From the NCBI GenBank assembly GCA_905215945.1, contig CAJMRZ010000117.1:1-5476 (forward strand): a stretch of DNA of 5,476 bases. The letters are read 5' to 3'. The stretch comes from an uncultured bacterium (lineage in GTDB: Bacteria; Actinomycetota; Coriobacteriia; Coriobacteriales; Coriobacteriaceae). Positions 1 through 5,467 of this stretch are shown here, piece after piece (within the stretch, counting starts at the first letter, position 1; each line of letters begins with the position of its first letter). The translations under genes were made by a program, and so were the position numbers. Below the pieces are notes generated by a model, which saw nothing but the letters and a program-made list of their open reading frames with translations, had not been told where the DNA came from and ran no database searches.

Positions 1-393
1 GCCGGCCAGCCTCTGCCCTTTGAGCAGGAGGACATGCCGGTCCGCAACCACGCCATGGAGTGCCGCATCAATGCCGAAACGCCGGACTTTCTGCCGTCCT
101 GCGGAACGGTCACCGCGTTGCGTGTGCCGGGCGGTCCGCGCGTACGCTGGGATTCCGCCATGTTTACCGGTGCGAAAGTTCCGCCGTACTACGACTCCAT
201 GCTCGGCAAGCTCATCGTGTGCGCGCCCACGCGTGACGGTGCCATTCGCAAGATGCGCTCGGCCCTGGGCGAGCTCGTGATTGAGGGCGTGAGCGAAAAC
301 AGCGAGCTTCAGCTCGACGTGCTGGCAAACGACGAGTTCTTGTCGGGCATGTATCACACCGATCTGATGGGGCATCTCTATGCTGATGAATAG
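1..393 (+). CDS. accC: Biotin carboxylase of acetyl-CoA carboxylase, C-terminal part (5' end outside window)
   Basis: This is the last 130 codons of AccC, the cytoplasmic subunit that carboxylates biotin on the carrier protein (BCCP) using ATP and bicarbonate. The reading frame is open from base 1 and ends at TAG 391-393. The fragment starts at about residue 317 of the E. coli enzyme (449 aa). It shows the family signatures: HAMECRINAE (fragment residues 18-26), where the Arg of ECR matches catalytic Arg338 of E. coli AccC by my recalled alignment; GGPRVRW (44-50); and VPPYYDSMLGKLI (60-72). The ATP-grasp core and the EMN-R metal site lie upstream of the window. The C-terminus is of normal length and there is no biotinyl domain fused, so BCCP (accB) should be a separate gene. 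The stop codon lies 14 bases inside the next gene, which implies translational coupling with the carboxyltransferase. Confidence 0.96.
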   Translation, partial: AGQPLPFEQEDMPVRNHAMECRINAETPDFLPSCGTVTALRVPGGPRVRWDSAMFTGAKVPPYYDSMLGKLIVCAPTRDGAIRKMRSALGELVIEGVSENSELQLDVLANDEFLSGMYHTDLMGHLYADE

Positions 394-2104
394 AAAAGCG
401 AAGACGGTCAACGTCCTCGAGGGACCGATGACCGAGTCGTGCGCCGAGTTTCCCGCGCGCCACGTGTTTATCAAGTGCCCGGAGTGCCGCCGCGTGATCG
501 ATGAGGCGCGCCTGCACGACAACCTCGAGGTCTGTCCTCGTTGCGGCAAACACTTTCGCGTGAGCGGTCGCGCGCGCATGCGCATGACGGTCGACGAGGG
601 CACGTTTGAGGAATGGGATGCCAATCTGGCGTCGGAGGACTTCCTCTCGTTTCCCGGCTATGCCGACAAGCTCAAGAGCGTGTGCGAGCGTTCGGGCGAG
701 CGCGATGCCGTTGTGTGCGGCAGGGGCAAAATCTGCGGTTGCGATACCGCGCTCTTCTTTATGGACGCTAACTTTATGATGGGCTCGATGGGCTCCGTGG
801 TGGGCGAGAAGATCTGTCGCGCATTTGAGCGTGCGACCGAGCTGGGATTGCCAGTTGTCGGCTTTACCGTTTCGGGCGGTGCGCGCATGCAAGAGGGCGT
901 GACATCGCTTATGCAGATGGCCAAGATTTCTGCGGCGGTTAGGTGCCATAGCGAGGCGGGCGGCCTGTATATCACGGTGCTCACTGACCCCACGACCGGA
1001 GGCGTAACCGCGAGCTTTGCCATGGAGGGCGATATTATCCTGGCCGAGCCCGATGCCCTGACGGCATTTGCCGGCCCGCGCGTGATCGAGCAGAACATGC
1101 ACAAGCGCCTGCCCAAGGGATTCCAGTGCTCCGAGTTTTTGCTGGAGCACGGCTTTTGCGATGCCGTTGTTCCGCGTGGCGAGATTGCGCTCACGGTAGG
1201 CGAGCTGCTGGCGCTGCACGAAGGGCACGCGCCCGGCCTGGGGGCACCGCATGAGATCGTGCATACGGGTCGTCGCGGCAAAAAGCTGGGACACTTGTTC
1301 AAGCGCTCGACCGCACCAAAAACCGCGCTCGAGATTGTCAAGCAGACCCGCTCGGCAGATCGCGCCACGGCAGGCGAGATGATCTCGCTGGGCCTGGATG
1401 GATTTGTGGAGCTGCACGGCGACCGCTACTTTGGCGACGACGCTGCTGTGGTGGCTGGCATTGGCTGGAAAGACGGGCGACCCGTGACGGTTATCGCCAT
1501 CGAGCGCGGTACCACGACCAAAGAGCGCATGCGTCGCAACTTTGGTATGGCACATCCCGAGGGCTACCGCAAAGCGCGTCGCCTTATGCGCCAGGCCGAA
1601 AAGTTTGGTCGACCGGTTCTGTGTCTGGTTGATACTTCGGGCGCGTTTTGCGGCATCGGTGCCGAGGAGCGCGGCCAGGGCGAGGCGATTGCCCAGAATC
1701 TCATGGAGATGAGCGGCCTCAAGACGCCGATTGTCTCGGTGGTGACAGGCGAGGGCGGCTCTGGTGGCGCGCTGGCGCTGTCCGTGGCCGACCGCATCCT
1801 GATGCTCTCGAGCTCGGCCTATTCGGTCGTGAGCCCCGAGGCCTGTGCGTCGATTCTGTGGAAGGATACCGAGCGCGCGGATGAGGCCGCCGAGGCGCTT
1901 AAGCTCACGGCCCCCGATCTGTTGGCGCTCGGCATCATCGACGGCATTGTTGACGATAGGGGCCTGTCGCATGAGGAGATCGCCGGCGCCGTCATGTCCT
2001 CGGCATTTGATGCCTTCGATACGCTTGGGCGGCTCGACGACGCGACCCTCACAAACCTCCGCTACGAAAAGTACCGCGCAATCGGTCAGTACCGCACGAT
2101 GTGA
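380..2104 (+). CDS. accDA: Fused acetyl-CoA carboxylase carboxyltransferase, beta (AccD) plus alpha (AccA) subunits
   Basis: This 574-aa protein carries both halves of the carboxyltransferase, which moves CO2 from carboxybiotin to acetyl-CoA to give malonyl-CoA. Residues 1-285 are AccD. They contain the four-Cys zinc ribbon (C33, C36, C52, C55), SGGARMQEG (165-173) and TDPTTGGVTASFA (202-214 region). Residues 286-312 form a Lys/Arg/Gly-rich linker. Residues 313-574 are AccA: FGMAHPEGYRKARRLM (388-403), GAEERGQGEAIA (427-438), GEGGSGGALAL (457-467), SPEACASILWKD (485-496), and a typical RYEKYRAIG end. The AccA half lacks most of the N-terminal helical region (about 80 residues) found in stand-alone AccA. 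Both glycine-rich oxyanion regions look intact, so the enzyme should be active. The frame is continuous with no stop between the halves. ATG 380 overlaps accC, but its ribosome site is weak (GGGG near 368-371). ATG 428, after GAGGGA, would give 558 aa and keep the zinc ribbon. Tandem stops TGA TAA end it. Confidence 0.95.
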   Translation: MLMNRKAKTVNVLEGPMTESCAEFPARHVFIKCPECRRVIDEARLHDNLEVCPRCGKHFRVSGRARMRMTVDEGTFEEWDANLASEDFLSFPGYADKLKSVCERSGERDAVVCGRGKICGCDTALFFMDANFMMGSMGSVVGEKICRAFERATELGLPVVGFTVSGGARMQEGVTSLMQMAKISAAVRCHSEAGGLYITVLTDPTTGGVTASFAMEGDIILAEPDALTAFAGPRVIEQNMHKRLPKGFQCSEFLLEHGFCDAVVPRGEIALTVGELLALHEGHAPGLGAPHEIVHTGRRGKKLGHLFKRSTAPKTALEIVKQTRSADRATAGEMISLGLDGFVELHGDRYFGDDAAVVAGIGWKDGRPVTVIAIERGTTTKERMRRNFGMAHPEGYRKARRLMRQAEKFGRPVLCLVDTSGAFCGIGAEERGQGEAIAQNLMEMSGLKTPIVSVVTGEGGSGGALALSVADRILMLSSSAYSVVSPEACASILWKDTERADEAAEALKLTAPDLLALGIIDGIVDDRGLSHEEIAGAVMSSAFDAFDTLGRLDDATLTNLRYEKYRAIGQYRTM

Positions 2105-2105
2105 T

Positions 2106-2112
2106 AAAGGGA
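2106..2112 (+). promoter_or_regulatory. Ribosome binding site for the EIIC gene
   Basis: AAAGGGA lies 8 bases before ATG 2121 and begins inside the second stop codon of the carboxyltransferase gene. It supports ATG 2121 as the start. A second purine run, GGGAAAGG (2131-2138), sits 6 bases before an in-frame ATG at 2145, so the shorter start (404 aa) cannot be excluded. Confidence 0.55.
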
Positions 2113-2120
2113 CAGCCCAC

Positions 2121-3359
2121 ATGTCACATTGGGAAAGGCGTTCCATGCCACAAGTTTCTAACACCTCGTTTACAACGTCGGTTTCATCAAACGCCATGGC
2201 CGTGGTGGACTATCTGTCCAAAAGCATGATGTCGGCGCTGCCCTTTATTGTCTGCGCGGCGTTGTTCCGCACCGTCGCCGTCATTATGGGCGAAGGCATG
2301 CTGGGCCTGTGGTCTGCCGATTCCGAAATCTATCGCCTGTTCTACAGTTGGCTCTATAACGCCGGTTACTACTTTTTGCCCATTTATCTTGGTTGGGCGG
2401 CCGCCCGCCAGCTCGGTTGCTCGGAGCAGCTGGGCATGATGCTGGGCGGCGTATTGATTGCGCCCGATCTGCTTAAGCTCGTCGATGCCGCATCGACGAC
2501 GGGGACATCGATGACTTCCGTGTATGGTCTGCTTCCCGCGCCGGTCAACGATTACACGACGACTGTTATTCCGGTTCTCATCTCGGTGCCCGTGCTATGG
2601 CGAGTGGAGTGTTTCTTTTCGCGCGTTATCCCTAAGGCCGTGGCGTTTTCGTTCGTTCCGTTTGCGACCATGCTTGTCATGGTTCCGGTTTCGCTGTGTA
2701 TTACGGCACCGGCGGGCAGCTATCTGGGCATGCTGTTGGGCCAGCTTATGTTTATGCTTGGCAATTCCGGTGGCATCGTGTCGCTGCTCACGCTCATGGG
2801 GCTTGCCGCGGGCTGGGAGTTCCTTAAGATCGCGGGCGTCAGCAACGTTGTCCTATCGCTCGCCTATGCGCAGTTTATGAGTGTGGGAACGGATTCGTGC
2901 ATTCTGATCGCCGCGACGATGGCAACGTTCGCCGTTTGGGGCATGCCCTTTGGCGCATCGCTCCGCGTTGCGGATAAGGACGAGAAGGCACTCATGCTGG
3001 GCTATTCAATCTCGGGTGTTCTTGGCGGCGTAAGCGAGCCGGCGCTGTACGGTTGCGGCTTTAAATATGGCAGGTGCCTGACGTGCATGGCCATTGGCGG
3101 CGCCGTCGGAGGCCTTGTTGCGGCCGTGGGCCACGTTACGGCCTATACCATCGGCATGACGAATGTCCTCATGGTCATTGGCTTTGCCACGGGCGGCATC
3201 TCGAACCTGCTGTGGTGCTGCGCTGCCGGCGGTATGGCATTTGCGGTGTCTGCGGCGCTGAGCTACTGCTTTGGCGTGGTTCCGGCGAAGGGGCAGGCGA
3301 CGGGGGACGGAGCCGATTCGCTCGAAACAGTGGCGAGCGCTGCTGAAGTAAGCGCATAA
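2121..3359 (+). CDS. Stand-alone PTS sugar permease subunit EIIC, beta-glucoside/glucose superfamily type
   Basis: This 412-aa, very hydrophobic integral membrane protein matches the EIIC channel domain of BglF/BglP-like phosphotransferase systems. Supporting motifs are GGVLIAPDLLKL (109-120), YTTTVIPVLISVPVLWRVE (145-163), and VSEPALYG (304-311), which is the family's (I/T)-(S/T)-E-P-A-x-Y-G sugar-binding signature with Glu306. Several membrane segments run from about 36 to 388. The soluble tail (389-412) is polar and too short for EIIA. The N-terminus (about 35 residues) is too short for EIIB, and no phosphorylatable EIIB Cys motif is seen. The segment where relatives usually have G-x-H-(W/H) reads EFLKIAGVSNVVLS (233-246) and has no His. 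The gene follows the carboxyltransferase gene by 16 bases and is probably co-transcribed. The substrate is unknown. It could use EIIA/EIIB encoded elsewhere, or act as a facilitator or sensor. Translation continuing upstream of 2121 in this frame is only an open-frame shadow of the AccA region. Confidence 0.85.
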   Translation: MSHWERRSMPQVSNTSFTTSVSSNAMAVVDYLSKSMMSALPFIVCAALFRTVAVIMGEGMLGLWSADSEIYRLFYSWLYNAGYYFLPIYLGWAAARQLGCSEQLGMMLGGVLIAPDLLKLVDAASTTGTSMTSVYGLLPAPVNDYTTTVIPVLISVPVLWRVECFFSRVIPKAVAFSFVPFATMLVMVPVSLCITAPAGSYLGMLLGQLMFMLGNSGGIVSLLTLMGLAAGWEFLKIAGVSNVVLSLAYAQFMSVGTDSCILIAATMATFAVWGMPFGASLRVADKDEKALMLGYSISGVLGGVSEPALYGCGFKYGRCLTCMAIGGAVGGLVAAVGHVTAYTIGMTNVLMVIGFATGGISNLLWCCAAGGMAFAVSAALSYCFGVVPAKGQATGDGADSLETVASAAEVSA

Positions 3360-3366
3360 ACCTGTG

Positions 3367-3391
3367 CGACAAAAGGACGATCCCTTTGTCG
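3367..3391 (+). other. Hairpin just after the EIIC stop codon
   Basis: Arms 3367-3377 and 3381-3391 pair as CGACAAA/TTTGTCG, one A.C mismatch, then GGA/TCC around a 3-base loop. It lies 8 bases after the EIIC stop. No T-run follows, so alone it is a poor intrinsic terminator. It may stabilise the mRNA 3' end or act together with the next stem. Confidence 0.45.
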
Positions 3392-3397
3392 TGTTCC

Positions 3398-3430
3398 AAG
3401 GCCGTGGCTCGTGTGGGCTGCGGCCTTTTG
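3398..3430 (+). terminator. Probable Rho-independent terminator of the acc-EIIC transcript
   Basis: AAGGCCG (3398-3404) pairs perfectly with CGGCCTT (3421-3427) around a 16-base GT-rich loop. The stem runs into TTTTG followed by TATCTT, a short and imperfect T-tract. It lies 39 bases after the EIIC stop and before a new promoter-like sequence, which is the expected place for the operon end. Confidence 0.65.
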
Positions 3431-3461
3431 TATCTTGAGGACAAAGTGGCTACACTACAAT
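3428..3461 (+). promoter_or_regulatory. Candidate sigma-70-type promoter for the cation-efflux gene
   Basis: Two overlapping readings are possible. One is TTGTAT (3428-3433), a 17-base spacer, then TACACT (3451-3456). The other is TTGAGG (3435-3440), a 15-base spacer, then TACAAT (3456-3461). The first has ideal spacing and the second the better -10. Either would start RNA about 30-45 bases before ATG 3509. The first -35 overlaps the T-tract of the preceding terminator. Confidence 0.5.
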
Positions 3462-3494
3462 CCGTTTGAGCAATAGATATATAGGTAGTACCGT

Positions 3495-3502
3495 GGGGGC
3501 GG
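3495..3502 (+). promoter_or_regulatory. Ribosome binding site for the cation-efflux gene
   Basis: GGGGGCGG ends 6 bases before ATG 3509. It is G-rich rather than a textbook AGGAGG. The six bases between are ATG TAG, an in-frame start-stop pair, so translation cannot begin further upstream in this frame past the TAG. Confidence 0.45.
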
Positions 3503-3508
3503 ATGTAG

Positions 3509-4663
3509 ATGGTCGAGTGGATTGTTAAGCGCGCACAGGGCGATCGTGCGCGTGTGGGCACGTTAGCGGGCATGGTGTGTATTGTCGCCAATGTTGCGCT
3601 TTGTGCTGCGAAGGGCGCAATTGGTGTGATTTCGGGATCGGTTTCGATTGTGGCGGATGCCATGAACAACCTGTCCGATGCCAGCTCGAATATCGTGAGC
3701 GTGCTGGGCTTTAAGCTGGCGAGCAAGCCGGCCGACCCCGAGCATCCTTACGGCCACGGTCGCTACGAGTATCTCTCGGGTCTGGTCGTGGCGGCACTCG
3801 TGCTGCTGATTGGCGTTGAGCTGGTGAAGTCCTCGGTCGAGCGCGTCATCCACCCCGAACCTGTCGAGTTCTCGCTTGCCCTGGTGGCAGTTCTAGTGCT
3901 TTCGATGGTCGTAAAGCTTTGGATGGCGGCCCTCAACCAAAAGCTCGGCGACCGTATCGAGTCCGAGACACTGCATGCGACGGCTCAGGATTCCAAGAAC
4001 GATGTCCTTGCCACGGGTGCCGTGCTGGCGTGCGCAGTTGTTTCGCAGGTGACGGGCATCAATCTTGACGCTTGGGTCGGCCTTGCCGTTGGTGCTTATA
4101 TTGGCTGGAGCGGTTTTGAACTCATCCAGGATACGGTGAGCCCGCTTTTGGGCCAGACGCCCGATCCTAAGCTGGTCAAGCACATTCGAGACAAGATCAT
4201 GAGCTATCCCGGCGTTTTGGGCGTTCACGATTTGATGGTTCACGACTACGGCCCGGGCAGGAAGTTCGCAAGCGCTCACGCCGAGATGGCAGCCGAGGCC
4301 AGCCCGCTGGAAAGTCACGACACGCTCGATAACATCGAGCAGTCGTTTAGGAACGAAGACGGCATGATTGTCACACTTCACTACGACCCCATCGTGACCG
4401 ACGATCCAAAGGTGGCAAGCATGCGTTTGCGCATTAACGCCATGGCTCAACAAATCGATAGCCGCCTTTCGATTCACGACCTTCGCTGTGTGCCGGGTCC
4501 TACGCACACCAACGTGATCTTTGACTGCGTGCGTCCCTCGGATCTGCAGATGAGTGCCGAAGACTTAAAGCACGCGCTGGCACAACGGGTCGAATCGGAA
4601 TATCCCAAGTCGATTGCCAAGATTACGATCGACGAAGACTACGTAGGGCATACCCACGAGTAG
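3509..4663 (+). CDS. Cation diffusion facilitator (CDF) divalent-metal efflux transporter with doubled C-terminal domain
   Basis: This 384-aa membrane protein exports divalent metal ions, usually in exchange for protons. Six membrane segments are visible at about 17-41, 43-70, 90-112, 121-142, 163-183 and 186-207. The CDF signature is clear: DAMNNLSDASSN in segment 2 (D50, N54, D57), HPYGHGRYEYLSG (79-91) in the following loop, and HATAQDSKNDVLATG (156-170) in segment 5 (D161, D165). The predicted transport site is therefore D50/N54 with D161/D165. It is not the His-containing site of classic zinc exporters, and it recalls the Asn-Asp site described for streptococcal MntE, so manganese is a possible cargo (inference). 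The cytoplasmic tail has the usual dimer domain (about 215-295, LGVHDLMVHDYGPG) and then a second similar unit (about 300-380, LSIHDLRCVPGPTHTN). The start is ATG 3509. A candidate promoter precedes it, and a phosphatase gene follows after 39 bases. Confidence 0.92.
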   Translation: MVEWIVKRAQGDRARVGTLAGMVCIVANVALCAAKGAIGVISGSVSIVADAMNNLSDASSNIVSVLGFKLASKPADPEHPYGHGRYEYLSGLVVAALVLLIGVELVKSSVERVIHPEPVEFSLALVAVLVLSMVVKLWMAALNQKLGDRIESETLHATAQDSKNDVLATGAVLACAVVSQVTGINLDAWVGLAVGAYIGWSGFELIQDTVSPLLGQTPDPKLVKHIRDKIMSYPGVLGVHDLMVHDYGPGRKFASAHAEMAAEASPLESHDTLDNIEQSFRNEDGMIVTLHYDPIVTDDPKVASMRLRINAMAQQIDSRLSIHDLRCVPGPTHTNVIFDCVRPSDLQMSAEDLKHALAQRVESEYPKSIAKITIDEDYVGHTHE

Positions 4664-4672
4664 GGCTGTGCC
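4647..4672 (+). other. Hairpin across the CDF stop codon
   Basis: GGCATA-CCC (4647-4655) can pair with GGG-TGTGCC (4663-4672), with C4666 bulged, one G.T pair and a 7-base loop. It covers the TAG stop (4661-4663). The bases after it are GGCAAAGC, not a T-run, so it is not a standard terminator. It may influence relative expression of the two genes or mRNA processing. It may also be chance. Confidence 0.3.
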
Positions 4673-4691
4673 GGCAAAGCAAGTTATACAG

Positions 4692-4699
4692 AAGGGGAG
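4692..4699 (+). promoter_or_regulatory. Ribosome binding site for the histidine phosphatase gene
   Basis: AAGGGGAG lies 3 bases before ATG 4703 (core GGGG about 5 bases away). It is the strongest purine-rich site in the window and fixes this start, which also puts the catalytic RHG motif at the usual residue 8-10. Confidence 0.6.
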
Positions 4700-4702
4700 A
4701 AT

Positions 4703-5329
4703 ATGAAGAGGCTGTATCTGCTCCGCCACGGCCAGACGGAGTTCAACGTCAAGAAGCTGGTCCAGGGCCGCTGCGATTCGCCGCTGACCGATCTGGGCCG
4801 TCAGCAAGCCGGGATGGCAGCCGCATGGCTTAAGGGCCACGGCGTCGTCCCCGACAAAGTGGTCTCTTCGTCCTTAGGCCGAGCCATGGACACAGCTCAG
4901 CTCGTCGCATGCGAGCTCCTCGGCCCGGACGCAGCAGTCGAGCCCTGCGAAGGCATCATCGAGCGCTGCTACGGCACCTTCGAAGAAGGCCCGCACGACG
5001 CGCTACCCACCGACGTCTGGGACCCCGGCGAGGACTTGGTCCCCTTCGGAGGAGAAGGAAGCCATGCGCTGCAAGAGCGCATGGTAGGCACCCTCACCAA
5101 TATCATGGGCGCCGAGGGCATAGAAACCCTCCTAGCAGTAAGCCACGGCAGCGCCAGCCGCCAATTCATCAAGGCTGCAGCCCCAGAGGGCTTCGAGCTC
5201 CCAACAAAACTCCCCAACTGCGCCATCATGATTTTCGATTTCGATGAGCAAAAGCCACAAGCAGAAGGCGAACCGTCCCAATGCAAGTTCACCCTCCAGC
5301 AAATAGTGGACCCCCAACAAAGTCATTAG
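4703..5329 (+). CDS. Histidine phosphatase superfamily protein (phosphoglycerate mutase-like, branch 1)
   Basis: This 208-aa cytoplasmic enzyme has the full set of histidine-phosphatase residues. LLRHGQTEFN (6-15) carries Arg8 and the phospho-accepting His9. SSSLGRAMDTAQ (55-66) carries Arg60. IIERCYGTFEE (85-95) carries the proton-donor Glu87. AVSHGSASR (145-153) carries the second catalytic His148. The FGGEGSHALQERM segment (115-127) matches the GGES-type helix of small broad-specificity phosphatases. The substrate cannot be told: the family includes GpmB-like phosphatases, CobC-type enzymes and sugar-phosphate phosphatases, and length and motifs do not separate them. There is no signal peptide. 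It follows the CDF gene by 39 bases on the same strand and may be co-transcribed. Its 3' half is C- and A-rich with many ccc/ccg/ctc/aca codons, unlike the G/T-leaning genes before it. The stop is TAG 5327-5329. Confidence 0.93.
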   Translation: MKRLYLLRHGQTEFNVKKLVQGRCDSPLTDLGRQQAGMAAAWLKGHGVVPDKVVSSSLGRAMDTAQLVACELLGPDAAVEPCEGIIERCYGTFEEGPHDALPTDVWDPGEDLVPFGGEGSHALQERMVGTLTNIMGAEGIETLLAVSHGSASRQFIKAAAPEGFELPTKLPNCAIMIFDFDEQKPQAEGEPSQCKFTLQQIVDPQQSH

Positions 5330-5376
5330 CCTGGGCGAGCAGAGTTAGGCAGACATCAACGTGTCGTCTCCCGAGC

Positions 5377-5404
5377 TTGGCAGAGGGGCGGCGAAATATA
5401 TTAA
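5377..5404 (+). promoter_or_regulatory. Weak promoter-like sequence downstream of the phosphatase gene
   Basis: TTGGCA (5377-5382), a 16-base spacer and TATTAA (5399-5404) lie in an AT-rich island (AAATATATTAAG). TATATT (5397-5402) is a better -10 but would have only a 14-base spacer. RNA from here would begin near 5411, immediately before the hairpin at 5415-5467. The evidence is sequence resemblance only. Confidence 0.3.
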
Positions 5405-5414
5405 GTTTGTCGCG

Positions 5415-5467
5415 AGTTCCGCACGCAAAGGAAAGCACTTAATGTGCTTTCCGTCTTGCGCAGGACT
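5415..5467 (+). other. Long interrupted hairpin in the 3' non-coding region
   Basis: The core is a perfect 9-bp stem, GGAAAGCAC (5430-5438) with GTGCTTTCC (5444-5452), around loop TTAAT. Outside it, after a small internal loop (A against GTC), CGCAA (5424-5428) pairs with TTGCG (5456-5460). Further out, AGTTCC (5415-5420) can pair with GGACT (5463-5467) with one bulge. No T-run follows on either strand, so it does not look like an ordinary intrinsic terminator. It could be a terminator of other type, a leader RNA for a gene past the window, a small RNA, or a dispersed palindromic repeat. The rest of 5330-5476 holds no gene I can support. Confidence 0.5.

Noticed and set aside
417..435. Frameshift or gene remnant at the accC/accDA overlap
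   Set aside because: Both proteins are intact across the junction. The 14-base overlap is an ordinary coupling arrangement, and the only uncertainty is which ATG (380 or 428) starts accDA.
1845..2120. A 92-codon in-frame extension upstream of the EIIC start
   Set aside because: It overlaps the conserved AccA C-terminal coding region in another frame and gives an Arg/Ser-rich product unlike any EIIC. ATG 2121 has a ribosome site just after the accDA stop.
2116..2133. CCCA/TGGG inverted pair around the EIIC start codon as an RNA switch
   Set aside because: Only four pairs with a ten-base loop, which is too weak to support.
212..2197. A 661-codon open frame on the - strand opposite the carboxyltransferase gene
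   Set aside because: It lies opposite a confidently identified gene, its product is low-complexity (rich in Arg, Ala and His) with no known motif, and long antisense frames are common in high-GC genes with biased third positions.
3503..3508. ATG-TAG start-stop pair directly before the CDF start, as a minimal regulatory ORF
   Set aside because: The purine-rich site abuts this ATG with no spacing, so initiation there is unlikely, and a two-codon pair is easily chance.
4684..4690. TATACA as a -10 element for the phosphatase gene
   Set aside because: It is only 12 bases before the start codon, so the RNA would begin inside the ribosome binding site. No convincing -35 is seen.
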